64,000 nt of DNA from Cupriavidus malaysiensis (GCF_001854325.1 NZ_CP017754.1:2852001-2916000); one strand, 5' to 3'. Numbered from the stretch's first letter, positions 45,687 to 55,336 are shown. Made by a program: numbers and translations. Notes: generated by a model not told the origin, from the sequence alone.

Positions 45687-45941
45687 GGCGGCTTCCTTGT
45701 CTGGCGCACGCCCGCTTCGCCGCCCCGGCACGCATCGCGCCGCGCGGCGCCAGCGGGGGAACGGCGCCGCGGCGCGCCCGTTGCTCGATGCGCCTGCGCG
45801 GCGGACGCGCAGGCAATCCAAGAGTCCGGAGATCCGGGCGGATCCCCGGTCAGGTGATCGAAAAGGCTTCGAGCTTACCAGCAATCGCCGCGCCCTCCCA
45901 CCCGTGGTGGTGGCGCGGCGCAGGATGACGAATCCGCGCGG

Positions 45942-46640
45942 CTAGCGCGGCGTGATCGACGACTTGGGCGGCGGCGGCGCGTAGGTGATGCCGCTGGACG
46001 GTCGCATGTCGAACGGCGGGATCACCAGCAGGCCCAGCGGCCGGATCATGAAGGGCAGCACGATGGCGGGATTGAGGGCGTCGGTCCAGGTGCCGCGCAC
46101 TACGCCGGCCGCATCGATCTGCCCTTCCCAGTTGCCGGTGACGTGGGTGCCGTCATCCGACTCCTCCATCAGGAAGCCGCCGTTCTCGTATTCGCCCGCC
46201 AGCAGGCGCACGCCCGGCCGGTTGCCGAAAGCGTACTCGCCGTGCACGCTGTCGCGCTCGTCCGGCTTGGGACCGAGGCGCAGCCGTACCGGCTGGTCGC
46301 CGAGCGTGCCGGCGTAGACCGGCAGCCTGGCGTATTCGGGGCGCGGCGCCAGCGGCGCCGCCTGCCCGGTGGACAAGGTGGTGCCACGGCGCGACTCGCC
46401 GTCGCGGATGGCCTGGTTCAGGCCCAGCGCACCGTCGACGGGTGCCGGCACCACCGGCATCGCGGTGCCGCCCGTCGACAATTCGGTGCCACCGGCGGCC
46501 AGGGCCGGCACGGCCGCCGCAAGTCCGGCACAGCACAGCAGCAGGGCCGGCAGCAGGCGGCCGGCGCGTCCGCGGCCCGCCGGCGCGGCCGGCTCGGCCC
46601 GGCCGGGAAACGTGCGCTGGCAGCCCATGCCGTGCCGCAT
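45942..46640 (-). CDS. Exported protein of unknown function
   Basis: This 232-residue product has a basic N-terminus and a signal peptide (LLPALLLCCAGLAAAVPALAAGG). The mature part contains a beta-rich region (LPVYAGTLGDQPVRLRLGPKPDERDSVHGEYAFGNRPGVRLLAGEYENGGFLMEES, then NWEGQIDAAGVVRGTWTD) that resembles small lipocalin-like or avidin-like barrels. That is shape only; I cannot name a family. It begins 2 bp after the bktB stop on the same strand, so it is cotranscribed with bktB. Met at 46628 is an alternative start. Confidence 0.7.
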   Translation of the reverse strand: MRHGMGCQRTFPGRAEPAAPAGRGRAGRLLPALLLCCAGLAAAVPALAAGGTELSTGGTAMPVVPAPVDGALGLNQAIRDGESRRGTTLSTGQAAPLAPRPEYARLPVYAGTLGDQPVRLRLGPKPDERDSVHGEYAFGNRPGVRLLAGEYENGGFLMEESDDGTHVTGNWEGQIDAAGVVRGTWTDALNPAIVLPFMIRPLGLLVIPPFDMRPSSGITYAPPPPKSSITPR

Positions 46641-46642
46641 GC

Positions 46643-47827
46643 TTACAGGCGCTCGAAGATGGCGGCGATGCCCTGGCCGCCGCCGATGCACATGGTCACC
46701 AGGGCGTAGCGGCCTTGCACGCGTTGCAGCTCGTACAGGGCTTTCACCGTGATCAGCGCACCGGTGGCGCCGATCGGGTGGCCCAGCGAAATGCCCGAAC
46801 CGTTCGGGTTGACCTTGGCGGGATCCAGGCCCAGTGTCTTGGTGACCGCGCACGCCTGTGCGGCGAAGGCTTCGTTGGCCTCGATCACGTCCAGGTCGGC
46901 CACCGACAGGCCCGCGCGCTCCAGCGCCTTGCGCGTGGCCGGCACCGGACCGATACCCATGGTCTTCGGGTCGACCCCGGCGTGGCCGTACGAGACCAGG
47001 CGAGCCAGCGGCTTGAGGCCGCGCCGCTCGGCTTCGGCGCGCTCCATCAGCACGACCGCGGCAGCAGCGTCGTTCAGGCCCGAGGCATTGCCAGCCGTGA
47101 CCGTGCCGTTCTCCTTGGCGAAGACCGGCTTGAGCTTGGTCATGTCGTCCAGGGTGGCGTCATGGCGCACGTGCTCGTCGGTGTCGAACTGGATATCGCC
47201 CTTGCGCGACTTGAGGGTGACGGGGACGATCTGGTCCTTGAAGTAGCCCGCCTTGATCGCCGCCGAAGCGCGGCGGTGCGATTCCAGCGCAGCCTCATCC
47301 TGCTGCGCGCGCGAGATGTCGTACTCCTTGGCGACGTTCTCGGCGGTCACGCCCATGTGGATGGTGTGGAACGGGTCGTGCAGCGCGCCCAGCATCATGT
47401 CGATCAGCTTGGCATCGCCCATGCGCGAGCCCCAGCGCGCGGCCGGCGCCAGGTAGGGAGCGCGGCTCATGCTCTCGGCACCGCCGCCGATGGCCACGTC
47501 GGTATCGCCCAGCAGGATGGTCTGCGCCGCGCTGACGATGGCCTGCAGGCCCGAGCCGCATAGGCGGTTGACGGTCAGGGCCGGCGCGTCGATGGTGACG
47601 CCGCCGTTGACGGCCGCCACGCGGGACAGGTACATGTCCTTGGGCTCGGTCTGGATGACGTTGCCGAACACCACATGGCCGACGTCGCCGCCGTCCACTT
47701 TGGCACGGGCCAGCGCTTCACGCACCACCAGGGCGCCCAGCTCGGTCGGGGCCAGGTCCTTCAGGCTGCCGCCGAAGGTTCCGATCGCGGTACGAACGCC
47801 GCTGACTACCACCACTTCACGCGTCAT
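46643..47827 (-). CDS. bktB: Acetyl-CoA acyltransferase, broad-range beta-ketothiolase
   Basis: This 394-residue thiolase starts MTREVVVVSGVRTAIGTFGGSLKDL, which matches my memory of BktB of Cupriavidus necator very closely. Nucleophilic Cys90 lies in NRLCGSGLQA, with GHPIGATGA (catalytic His) and CIGGGQG (second Cys). BktB condenses acetyl-CoA with propionyl-CoA or longer acyl-CoA, giving C5+ monomers for PHA copolymers, unlike PhaA. ATG at 47827 is the family start. In C. necator bktB also lies downstream of phaCAB-phaR, so this order supports the identification. The exported unknown follows with a 2-bp gap. Confidence 0.92.
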   Translation of the reverse strand: MTREVVVVSGVRTAIGTFGGSLKDLAPTELGALVVREALARAKVDGGDVGHVVFGNVIQTEPKDMYLSRVAAVNGGVTIDAPALTVNRLCGSGLQAIVSAAQTILLGDTDVAIGGGAESMSRAPYLAPAARWGSRMGDAKLIDMMLGALHDPFHTIHMGVTAENVAKEYDISRAQQDEAALESHRRASAAIKAGYFKDQIVPVTLKSRKGDIQFDTDEHVRHDATLDDMTKLKPVFAKENGTVTAGNASGLNDAAAAVVLMERAEAERRGLKPLARLVSYGHAGVDPKTMGIGPVPATRKALERAGLSVADLDVIEANEAFAAQACAVTKTLGLDPAKVNPNGSGISLGHPIGATGALITVKALYELQRVQGRYALVTMCIGGGQGIAAIFERL

Positions 47828-47968
47828 GTCTCGTCTCCAAGAGGTTATGTTGCGGTGCACAGTATAGCGCCGCCCGGCCGGAATCGAACGGTCGTACTTT
47901 TACCTAATGCGGCATTGCGGTAGCGCAAAAAAAGTGGCGCATAGAGCGCGCAAATCCCTTCGAAAACC

Positions 47969-49348
47969 TCAGATCTCGCCCCACAGATCGTGGCCATCGG
48001 CGCCCGTGATGCGCACGTCGACGAACTCGCCAACGCGGTAGCGCTGGGAGTGACGCGTGACAGGGGCGATGTAGACCAGGCCATCGATCTCCGGCGCATC
48101 GGCCGCCGAGCGCCCGATACCGCCGTCCTGGTTGATCTCGTCGACCAGCACGCGCAGCGTCTGGCCGACCTTGCGCTGCAGGCGCCGTGCCGACACCGCC
48201 TCGGCCACCTCCATGAAGCGCGCGCGGCGTTCCTCGCGCACCTCGTCGGGCAGCGCGCCAGGCAGCTCATTGGCCGTGGCGCCTTCCACCGGCGAATAGG
48301 CGAAGCAGCCAACGCGATCCAGTTCGGCCTCGGCAATGAAGTCCAGGAGGGTCTGGAACTCTTCCTCGGTCTCGCCCGGGAAGCCGGCGATGAACGTGCT
48401 GCGGATGGTCAGCTCCGGGCACACCGCGCGCCAGGCGCGGATGCGGTCCAGCGTCTTCTCGGCGTTGGCCGGGCGCTTCATGCGCTTGAGCACATCGGGA
48501 TGGGCATGCTGCAGCGGCACGTCCAGGTAGGGCAGCACGCCCTCCTGCGACATCAGCGGGATGATCTCGTCCACATGCGGGTACGGATAGACGTAGTGCA
48601 AGCGCACCCAGGCACCGTACCGGCGTGCCAGCTCGCCCAGCGCCGCCACCAGCTCGGTCATGCGGGTCTTGAGCGGGCGGCCGTCCCAGAAGCCGGTGCG
48701 GTACTTGACGTCGACGCCGTAGGCGCTGGTGTCCTGCGAGATCACCAGCAGCTCCTTGACGCCCGACTTGAACAGGTTCTCGGCCTCCAGCATGACCTCC
48801 GCCACCGGACGCGAGACCAGGTCACCGCGCATCGACGGGATGATGCAGAAGGAACAACGATGGTTGCAGCCCTCGGAAATCTTCAGGTAGGCGTAATGCT
48901 TGGGCGTGAGCTTGATGCCAGCCGCCGGCACCAGGTCCGTGAACGGGTCATGCGGCTTGGGCAGATGCGTGTGCACCGCCTGCATCACCTCGTCCAGCGC
49001 ATGCGGACCGGTCACGGCCAGCACCTTCGGGTGCACGCTGGTGATGATGTCGTTGCCGCTCGCGTCCTTCTTCGCTCCCAGGCAGCCCGTGACGATGACC
49101 TTGCCGTTCTCGGTCAGCGCCTCGCCGATGGCATCCAGGCTCTCCTGCACCGCCTCGTCGATAAAACCGCAGGTATTCACCACCACCAGGTCGGCACCGT
49201 CGTAGGTGCCGCTGATGGCATAGCCCTCGGCGCGGAGCTGGGTGATGATCTGCTCGGAGTCGACCAAGGCCTTCGGGCATCCAAGGCTCACGAAGCCCAC
49301 ATTAGGGATATGGTCTTTCTTGGTCGTTGATTCTGCGGGGTTTTTCAC
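47969..49348 (-). CDS. rimO: Ribosomal protein S12 methylthiotransferase
   Basis: This 459-residue radical-SAM enzyme adds a methylthio group to Asp88 of ribosomal protein S12. The N-terminal UPF0004 domain holds three cluster Cys (C24 in [14 protein letters not shown]60 and C89). The radical-SAM triad CNHRCSFC lies at 161-168 ([16 protein letters not shown]). A C-terminal TRAM domain ([12 protein letters not shown]...) binds the substrate. GTG at 49348 is the likely start; no strong Shine-Dalgarno is visible. It is upstream of bktB on the same strand, with a 141-bp gap. Confidence 0.95.
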   Translation of the reverse strand: MKNPAESTTKKDHIPNVGFVSLGCPKALVDSEQIITQLRAEGYAISGTYDGADLVVVNTCGFIDEAVQESLDAIGEALTENGKVIVTGCLGAKKDASGNDIITSVHPKVLAVTGPHALDEVMQAVHTHLPKPHDPFTDLVPAAGIKLTPKHYAYLKISEGCNHRCSFCIIPSMRGDLVSRPVAEVMLEAENLFKSGVKELLVISQDTSAYGVDVKYRTGFWDGRPLKTRMTELVAALGELARRYGAWVRLHYVYPYPHVDEIIPLMSQEGVLPYLDVPLQHAHPDVLKRMKRPANAEKTLDRIRAWRAVCPELTIRSTFIAGFPGETEEEFQTLLDFIAEAELDRVGCFAYSPVEGATANELPGALPDEVREERRARFMEVAEAVSARRLQRKVGQTLRVLVDEINQDGGIGRSAADAPEIDGLVYIAPVTRHSQRYRVGEFVDVRITGADGHDLWGEI

Positions 49349-49478
49349 GGTCACATCCAGATGTGGGGCGGGCGAGGCGGGGCATGGCCGCCTGGCGGTA
49401 CAAGGCCAACCGCGCATTTTAACCGTTTGCGAAAATTTCTCGGCGCCTGATCCCCGACATGGGCTGGCGGACCTGCGG

Positions 49479-50372
49479 CTAGAGTTGATTGCCGAGGGCG
49501 AGCAGGAACTCCACCGCCAGTCGATTGCGGGCTGAAGCATGGCGTGCCTTTTCGTACACCACGGACAACGGTGCGCCGATACTGTCGAGCCCGGCCAGCA
49601 CGGCAACCAGCCGGCCTGTGGCCAGCGCCGGGGCCACGACGTAATGCGGTGCCTGGAGAATCCCGCGTCCGCCTTCAGCCAGTGCAAGAAGCACGGCGAC
49701 GTGGTCACTGGCCAACGGCCCGATGGGGAAGTGACTGTACTCCTCCTTACCACGGGAGAATGTCCAGGTACGAAACTGTCCACTGTCGGCCATCACATAG
49801 CGCAGGCAGACATGCCTGCCAAGATCGCCTGGGCTGCTGGGTGAACCATGCTGTTCCAGGTAGGTCGGCGCGGCGACGGTCAAGAACCGGTGTGGCGGTA
49901 GCGGGCGAGCTACCAGGCGGGAATCCGGCACTTCGCCCAGCATGACGGCAAGGTCGAATCGTTCGGCGGTCATGTCGACATGCCTGTCCGTCAGCGTCAA
50001 TTCGATATCCAGTCCCGGATGGGCGGCCAGCCACTCACTGAGGGCTGGCGCCACCACATATTGGCCGAAGCTCACCGGCACGCAAAGCCGCAGCTTCCCA
50101 CGCCACGGTTGGGCCTCCCCGGCCAATCTGCTGCGGGCGTCCTCGATGGCCGTCATGCCTTGGCGGCAGACGTCGAAGAATGCTTCGCCGTCGCCGGTCA
50201 GGGTGATCTGCCGCGGCGAGCGGTGGAACAACTGGATCCCAAGCTCTGCCTCCAATCGCGCCACCGACTTGCTCACGGCGGACGGCGTGACGCGGAGCAC
50301 ACGTGCGGCTCGCGTGAAATTCCCGGCTTCGGCTGCCCGGACGAAGGTGTTGATGTCCGTGAACGGGTCCAC
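49479..50372 (-). CDS. LysR family transcriptional regulator
   Basis: This 297-residue protein has an N-terminal winged HTH ([47 protein letters not shown]) and a LysR substrate-binding domain (about 92-295). The domain is of the CrgA/AaeR-like type with [21 protein letters not shown]. It is divergent from the isochorismatase-like gene, the usual target arrangement. TCACA-N5-TGTGA lies 19 bp before its start codon. Confidence 0.92.
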   Translation of the reverse strand: MDPFTDINTFVRAAEAGNFTRAARVLRVTPSAVSKSVARLEAELGIQLFHRSPRQITLTGDGEAFFDVCRQGMTAIEDARSRLAGEAQPWRGKLRLCVPVSFGQYVVAPALSEWLAAHPGLDIELTLTDRHVDMTAERFDLAVMLGEVPDSRLVARPLPPHRFLTVAAPTYLEQHGSPSSPGDLGRHVCLRYVMADSGQFRTWTFSRGKEEYSHFPIGPLASDHVAVLLALAEGGRGILQAPHYVVAPALATGRLVAVLAGLDSIGAPLSVVYEKARHASARNRLAVEFLLALGNQL

Positions 50373-50390
50373 TTCTATTGTTCCTGGAAT

Positions 50391-50405
50391 TCACAATTAG
50401 TGTGA
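50391..50405. promoter_or_regulatory. Candidate LysR-type regulatory binding site
   Basis: TCACAATTAGTGTGA is a 15-bp interrupted palindrome (TCACA-N5-TGTGA) in the AT-rich gap between the divergent LysR and isochorismatase-like genes. LysR proteins bind this class of dyad near their own start. Confidence 0.5.
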
Positions 50406-50476
50406 TTTTATATTGCTTATCATTCCTTTGAATCATTCATATAGTGGATCCCACATCAATTCAAGAGGGATTTGAC

Positions 50477-51307
50477 ATGCCGGATTTCATGAGCAACCTG
50501 CTCTCGCGACTGTTCCTGCTGCCTGCCATGGCCGTCACCAAAAGTCAGGCTGCATCGCCGTCATCCCAACCCAAGGCTGCCCCCACCGCAGCGGGACAGT
50601 TGCCGCCGCCGGCCCATGAGGACGGGCATGCAGCGCTGGTCATGATCGAGTTCGTCAACGAGTGGCTGGCCCCGGAAGGAAAGCTGCGTGGATTGATCCA
50701 AGACGAGCAAGCGTTCGCTGACTCCCAAGAGGCAGGCAAGCGAGCCCTGGAGGCCGCACGCAAGGCCGGCATGCCGGTGATCCATGCCACGCTGCGGATG
50801 TCGTCCGACTACCGCGAACTGGGCCGCGCAAGGTTCGGCCTGCGCGGTGCGATACCCAGAGCCGGTACCTGGCAGGAACAGGACAGCGGTTGGCAGTTCT
50901 ACGGGCCTTTCGCACCGCGGCCAGATGAATTCGTCATCAGCGGCCGTGCCGGAGCCAGTGCATTCGCCGCCTCCGACCTGGACAATTTCCTGCGCGGTCA
51001 GGGCATTACCCGCCTCTACCTTGCCGGCTACGCAACCCACGTATGCATCGAATCGACAATGCGTGCCGCACATGACCTGGGCTATGAACCGGTGGTGCTC
51101 AGCGATGCCACGGCGGCCTTCACTACCCAGCAGCAACAGCACGTGTTGAATGAAATCGTGCACCATTTCGGCAGGAGCATGCCGACTGAGGCCTTCGTCG
51201 ACATGCTGTCGGATGCGGGCCGATCCGGCCCGGCATCGAAAAGCGGCAGAGATCAGATGGAGCCGGCCGCCATGCCGACGGCAATGCGCAGCGTGACGGT
51301 GCCTTGA
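50477..51307 (+). CDS. Isochorismatase-like cysteine hydrolase, exported, with altered active site
   Basis: This 276-residue protein belongs to the isochorismatase fold. LYLAGYATHVCIESTMRAAHDLGYEPVVLSDATAAF holds the nucleophilic Cys. The usual Asp of the D-K-C triad is replaced by Glu (E58 in LVMIEFVNEWL). The usual Lys is replaced by Arg (VISGRAGASAF; the family has K-x3-SAF). Two of three catalytic residues are thus conservative substitutions, so activity may be altered. The N-terminus (MSNLLSRLFLLPAMAVTKSQA) looks like a signal peptide, which is unusual for this mostly cytosolic family. AGAGGGA precedes the ATG. It is probably LysR-controlled. Confidence 0.8.
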   Translation: MPDFMSNLLSRLFLLPAMAVTKSQAASPSSQPKAAPTAAGQLPPPAHEDGHAALVMIEFVNEWLAPEGKLRGLIQDEQAFADSQEAGKRALEAARKAGMPVIHATLRMSSDYRELGRARFGLRGAIPRAGTWQEQDSGWQFYGPFAPRPDEFVISGRAGASAFAASDLDNFLRGQGITRLYLAGYATHVCIESTMRAAHDLGYEPVVLSDATAAFTTQQQQHVLNEIVHHFGRSMPTEAFVDMLSDAGRSGPASKSGRDQMEPAAMPTAMRSVTVP

Positions 51308-51793
51308 CCGGAGACTCCTGGCATCTCGGGCGCCACGTTGGCCCATGGCGATCTGGTATTGCCCGAGGGGTACGCGATCGCGGGCTCAAGGGACATGCGC
51401 AGGCCAGTGCGCTGATCGGCGTCGAGTCGCTGTTCCATCCGGATGTCCGGGTCGAGATCGTCGCCGTGGCGATGTTGCGCGAAACTTGTCCGCTGGATCG
51501 GGCAACCTGAGTCGTGCCTGCCATGACGCTGGGCTGATCGTCGCAGGCGCACCGCCTCCCGATCCGCAGGCTTCCGGCGCCGCCGTCTTCAACTCCTCCC
51601 GTCGTGGCAAGACCGTCGACCCGCCCAGCTATTGGGCTTTCGACACCGCAATGCCGCCTCCCGCTCCCCCAATGGGCGGCGCAATTGCTAGCGACCTTGC
51701 CTGACGAGACGTTCCCAGTGGAAATAGGTGCCTGAGCGGCAACGCGCAGTTGCGGCAAGGCCCGCACGAAACGGGCCGTCACCCGTCCGCAGG
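51308..51793. other. Gap containing only gene fragments
   Basis: No intact gene is supported in these 486 bases. A likely Rid-protein fragment lies at 51406-51483. The rest (51490-51793) has scattered short frames without recognisable sequence. The composition is slightly less GC-rich than neighbours, which fits decayed or inserted DNA. Confidence 0.45.
51406..51483 (+). pseudogene. Possible remnant of a Rid (YjgF) family gene
   Basis: The 26 codons for SALIGVESLFHPDVRVEIVAVAM and a few more residues resemble the C-terminal strand of Rid proteins, where a '(V)xxLxxPDxLVEIxAIA' ending is typical. The upstream part of the gene is missing. Isochorismatase-like and Rid genes often sit together, which fits the location. 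The match is short. Confidence 0.4.
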
Positions 51794-52159
51794 CTAGTGA
51801 CCGATAACGACCTGAAAGACCAGGCCGGTCGGAATCGCTACCAGGAAATAGTCTCCGCCCACCCCGACCCATTGATAGCCGCGAGGCGGCGGCGTCAACC
51901 GGTGTTCGCGCCAGTTGTCGATGACGTACTGCCGGTCGCGATATTCAGGGGGGAGCCTGTCGCCCTTGTGCCAGCCGCCCCGGGGCGGCATGCGTCCCTC
52001 GGGCCCTCGATCCCGCTCGGGTCCGCGGCCTCGATTCTCCTGGCCAGGTGGTGGTCCGCCGCGATGATCGCGGTCATCGCGGTCCTGCGCAAAGCCCGTG
52101 GCGGACGACATGGCGATAGCCGCCAGCAGCAGACTGGAGAGCAACTTGGACTTCGTCAT
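51794..52159 (-). CDS. RcnB-like periplasmic protein
   Basis: This 121-residue product has a signal peptide (MTKSKLLSSLLLAAIAMSSATGFAQ). A low-complexity segment rich in R, D, G and P follows (about 26-65), then the RcnB-type ending. That ending reads GDRLPPEYRDRQYVIDNWREHRLTPPPRGYQWVGVGGDYFLVAIPTGLVFQVV. RcnB proteins tune nickel/cobalt levels in E. coli, but most homologues of this short type are of unknown role. The Arg/Asp-rich part could bind metals or polyanions. It converges with the fragments at 51308-51793. Confidence 0.82.
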   Translation of the reverse strand: MTKSKLLSSLLLAAIAMSSATGFAQDRDDRDHRGGPPPGQENRGRGPERDRGPEGRMPPRGGWHKGDRLPPEYRDRQYVIDNWREHRLTPPPRGYQWVGVGGDYFLVAIPTGLVFQVVIGH

Positions 52160-52502
52160 TCAGGATCTCCTGCGCCTCATTCATGGCAAGGCGCATGAAC
52201 GAGTGTAGGTCGGCCCCTTGTTCACAATTGTTAGCGATTATTTCGGCCTTTTGCACTGGGCACCCCTCTTCCGGCTATTTCAGACGTGTCGGACAAGATG
52301 CAAAATGCGCTGCACGCAGGTAATCGGTCGCTTCCGATCCCATCTGCCAACGCAGCATCCACAAAGTACCACCTACATCCTGGAACGCCACGCCATGGCA
52401 TGGTGGGGCGATGAACCGGGGCGGCGAACGGGCCACACGGTGATCAATGATCCGGCCCGGCCCGCCGATAACAAACACGAGACCCTCCCGACCCGACTGT
52501 CC
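52160..52502. other. Non-coding gap between RcnB-like and membrane-protein genes
   Basis: This 343-bp gap between divergent genes is AT-richer than its surroundings. The 8-bp palindrome ACAATTGT lies near 52222-52229, close to the RcnB-like gene start. No gene or clear promoter pair is supported. Confidence 0.4.
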
Positions 52503-53531
52503 ATGAAAGCGCTGAAGTACATCATCGTCACCTCGCTCCTGATCGTCGCGTTCAAATTCCTGCTGGCACTGAACGCAACCATGAACGGGTCATACCACGC
52601 GAGCGAGGTCAGCCGCATGGTGCCATTCCTGTTCATCCTGGCACTTGCGGCCGCGCTCTACCTGGTCGTATTCGCGATCAGGAAGGTCTTCCCGACTCGA
52701 GCAACAAGCGCTATGAGCACGACTGACACGAATAGCACGACAAGCCGGGGCAGCGAAGTCGCCGAAGCCGGCAAGTTCGACGCAAGCGCGCTGCCGCCGG
52801 ATGCGGCCCAAGTCGCCCTGGGTCGGGCTAATGTGAAAACTCCGGACGTTACGGCCCCCGCACCACAAACGGATGTGCAAAACGGAGTGCACGGCGGAGT
52901 GCAAGGCGGAGAAGCGGCCGAGGGCCGGCCGGACAGCGCCATGCTTCGCTTCTTCCCGAACCACGCCGGGAAAGCAGCCTCGATGCCGGCCGTCCAACCC
53001 ATAGGGGCAGGTGCTGCAGGAACTCCGGCAGCCCCGGCCAATACGATGCTCCGCTTTTTTCCACAGCACGTGGACCGCGCAGTGGCTGTGCCTGCGATTG
53101 GCGGCGTCCTGGGCGATACCCAGCGAGCCCTGAACCCCGCCCCTCTTGCATCGCCGGCAGCGGGCCCCGAGACCCGGGCCCCGCATGCAGCGGCACCAGA
53201 CGAGATGGGAGCGGAGCCCGGCAGCCAGGACCATGCCGCGCGCGCAGATCTCGCCGAGCCCGCAAGGGGTGCCACATCGGATGTCGATGCGCGCGAGCAG
53301 AGCGAGCAGGCGCCGCAGTTTCGCCAGGAGATCCGGCGTCTCGAGATGACGGATGACACGGCCCAGCGCGCGGCAGGTCTCGGACGACTGCGCTGGCTGG
53401 TAGCGGCCCCGCTGGGATTATTGGGAACGCTGTTCCTGATCGCCGGGAGCGATGGAGGCAGCCTGCTGCTCGGCGGATTCGGTGGCTTGATGCTCGTGCC
53501 CGCCGTTCTGAAGGGCTGCGGCGTCAAGTAA
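52503..53531 (+). CDS. Unknown four-TM membrane protein with repeated MLRFFPxH motif
   Basis: This 342-residue protein has two N-terminal TM segments (about 5-24 and 38-60, MVPFLFILALAAALYLVVF). A long low-complexity soluble region follows (about 70-290, rich in A, P, G, D and T). Two C-terminal TM segments (about 300-315 and 320-337) close it. In the linker the motif MLRFFP-(N/Q)-H occurs twice, in SAMLRFFPNHAGKA and NTMLRFFPQHVDRA, each followed by a small hydrophobic stretch containing VP or MP and AxxG/Q. I know no family with this arrangement. It is next to phaR but reads toward it. Confidence 0.7.
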   Translation: MKALKYIIVTSLLIVAFKFLLALNATMNGSYHASEVSRMVPFLFILALAAALYLVVFAIRKVFPTRATSAMSTTDTNSTTSRGSEVAEAGKFDASALPPDAAQVALGRANVKTPDVTAPAPQTDVQNGVHGGVQGGEAAEGRPDSAMLRFFPNHAGKAASMPAVQPIGAGAAGTPAAPANTMLRFFPQHVDRAVAVPAIGGVLGDTQRALNPAPLASPAAGPETRAPHAAAPDEMGAEPGSQDHAARADLAEPARGATSDVDAREQSEQAPQFRQEIRRLEMTDDTAQRAAGLGRLRWLVAAPLGLLGTLFLIAGSDGGSLLLGGFGGLMLVPAVLKGCGVK

Positions 53532-53646
53532 GAACGAGGCGGGAAGACCGGGCTCGGCCCGAGGAGCGCTGCCCCGGGACTCGCGACCGTGCCGCCGCGA
53601 GGAACCGTTCTGCGGCACCCGCCGGAGGGGCGCGTGCCGCCAGGGC

Positions 53647-54204
53647 TTACTTCTTGTCCTGCGGCGGCTGGTTGAAGGGGAAGGCGCCGAACATGCTCTT
53701 GGCCTGGTTCTGCATCTGCTCCTGCATCTGCACGAACAGGTTCTTGCTCTGCTCGATGTAGTTGCTCATCATGCCCTGCATCATCGGCGCCTGCATGTTC
53801 ATGAACTGGGACCACATATCGGGGCTGAACGCCTCGCCCGAGTACAGGCCCTTGGAGTTTTCGGCGAGCTTGTTCTGGATATCGATGAAGGCCTGGATGT
53901 TCTTTTCCAGGTAGGTGCCCATCATGCCCTGCATCGCGTGGCCATAGAAGCGGATGATCTGCGACAGCATGGCGCTGGAGAACATCGGCACGCCGCCGGT
54001 TTCTTCTTCCAGGATGATCTGCAGCAGGATGCTGCGGGTCAGTTCCTCGCCCGACTTGGCATCGACGACCTTGAATTCTTCCGAATCCATCACGAGCTGC
54101 TTGACGTCAGCCAGCGTGATATAGGTACTGGTCTGCGTATCGTAGAGCCTGCGATTTGGATATTTCTTGATCAGTCGCTCTGCGCCCTTTTTTGTCGTGG
54201 CCAT
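53647..54204 (-). CDS. phaR: Polyhydroxyalkanoate synthesis repressor PhaR
   Basis: This 185-residue protein has an N-terminal DNA-binding domain (about 8-70, KGAERLIKKYPNRRLYDTQTSTYITLADVKQLVMDSEEFKVVDAKSGEELTRSILLQIILEEE). A helical region rich in Met, Gln and Asn follows (QMQEQMQNQAKSMFGAFPFNQ). PhaR binds PHB granules and DNA. When granules are absent it represses phaP (phasin) and its own gene; as polymer forms, it is titrated away. It lies downstream of phaB on the same strand, with its own upstream gap (54205-54404) and the terminator at 54405-54444 before it, so it is transcribed separately. Confidence 0.96.
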   Translation of the reverse strand: MATTKKGAERLIKKYPNRRLYDTQTSTYITLADVKQLVMDSEEFKVVDAKSGEELTRSILLQIILEEETGGVPMFSSAMLSQIIRFYGHAMQGMMGTYLEKNIQAFIDIQNKLAENSKGLYSGEAFSPDMWSQFMNMQAPMMQGMMSNYIEQSKNLFVQMQEQMQNQAKSMFGAFPFNQPPQDKK

Positions 54205-54404
54205 CGGTGCTCTATCCTTGTATCGTCGCTGATGCACGCTGCTGCACCGCATCCTGTGCGATGCGCAATGTCGTTATCGTCCGCGCCCCCGCGGGAATCC
54301 ACATCCACAGCGCGTGCGCCTGATTGGTGCCGGCTGTGCCGCTGTCCTGATTCTATGCCCAACAAAGCACTAAGGAAAGCGGCCCGGCTTAAGGAAAACC
54401 CGCA

Positions 54405-54444
54405 AGAATAAACGGTTTGCGGGCCGTCAGGCCCGCAAACCGTT
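54405..54444 (-). terminator. Intrinsic terminator of phaCAB
   Basis: A perfect 15-bp stem (AACGGTTTGCGGGCC / GGCCCGCAAACCGTT) has a GTCA loop at 54411-54444 and is followed on the minus strand by TATTCTTG. The T-tract is moderate but the stem is very strong. Confidence 0.85.
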
Positions 54445-54525
54445 ATCGTGATGGCACTGCATGGACCTTGTGCAGCGCGCCGATTGCGCCGCAGCAAGAC
54501 CCCTGCCGGGTTGGCCCGGCGGGCC

Positions 54526-55266
54526 TCAGCCCATGTGCAGTCCGCCGTTCAGCGAGAAGTCGGCGCCGGTCGAGAAACCGGACTCATCCGAGGCCAGCCA
54601 CGCGCAGATCGAGGCGATTTCCTCGGGCGCGCCCAGGCGCTTGACCGGGATGGTGCCGACGATCTTGTCGAGCACGTCCTGGCGGATGGCCTTGACCATG
54701 TCGGTGGCGATATAGCCCGGCGACACGGTGTTGACCGTCACGCCCTTGGTCGCCACTTCCTGCGCCAGGGCCATGGTGAAGCCGTGCAGGCCTGCCTTGG
54801 CGGTCGAATAGTTGGTCTGGCCGAACTGGCCCTTCTGCCCGTTGACCGACGAGATATTGACGATGCGGCCCCAGCCACGGTCAACCATGCCGTCGATGAC
54901 CTGCTTGGTCACGTTGAACAGCGAGGTCAGGTTGGTGTCGATCACGGCGTCCCAGTCGGCGCGGGTCATCTTGCGGAAGACCACGTCACGGGTGATGCCC
55001 GCGTTATTGATCAGCACATCGACCTCGCCGACTTCGGCCTTGACCTTGTCGAAGGCAGCCTTGGTCGAATCCCAGTCCGCCACGTTACCTTCGGAGGCGG
55101 TGAAATCGAAACCCAGGGCCTTCTGCTGCTCGATCCATTTCTCGCGACGGGGCGAGTTCGGACCGCAGCCCGCGACGACACGGTAGCCATCCTTGGCCAG
55201 ACGCTGGCAGATCGCGGTTCCGATTCCGCCCATGCCGCCGGTCACATATGCAATGCGCTGAGACAT
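54526..55266 (-). CDS. phaB: Acetoacetyl-CoA reductase
   Basis: This 246-residue short-chain dehydrogenase reduces acetoacetyl-CoA to (R)-3-hydroxybutyryl-CoA with NADPH. The cofactor loop is YVTGGMGGIGTAICQRLA, and NNAGITRD follows. The catalytic Ser lies in NISSVNGQKGQFGQTNYSTAKAG, whose Y-x3-K is intact. Length equals that of C. necator PhaB1. The start ATG at 55266 is 70 bp after phaA in the operon order phaC-phaA-phaB. Confidence 0.97.
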   Translation of the reverse strand: MSQRIAYVTGGMGGIGTAICQRLAKDGYRVVAGCGPNSPRREKWIEQQKALGFDFTASEGNVADWDSTKAAFDKVKAEVGEVDVLINNAGITRDVVFRKMTRADWDAVIDTNLTSLFNVTKQVIDGMVDRGWGRIVNISSVNGQKGQFGQTNYSTAKAGLHGFTMALAQEVATKGVTVNTVSPGYIATDMVKAIRQDVLDKIVGTIPVKRLGAPEEIASICAWLASDESGFSTGADFSLNGGLHMG

Positions 55267-55336
55267 ATCCACTCCTTGTTGGCTCTTTCTTATTGACGCC
55301 GGCACACGGGAGAGCACCCGCGCACCGGCACACCCC

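Noticed and set aside
51490..51793. Insertion sequence remnant
   Set aside because: No terminal inverted repeats, target duplication or transposase motif was found.
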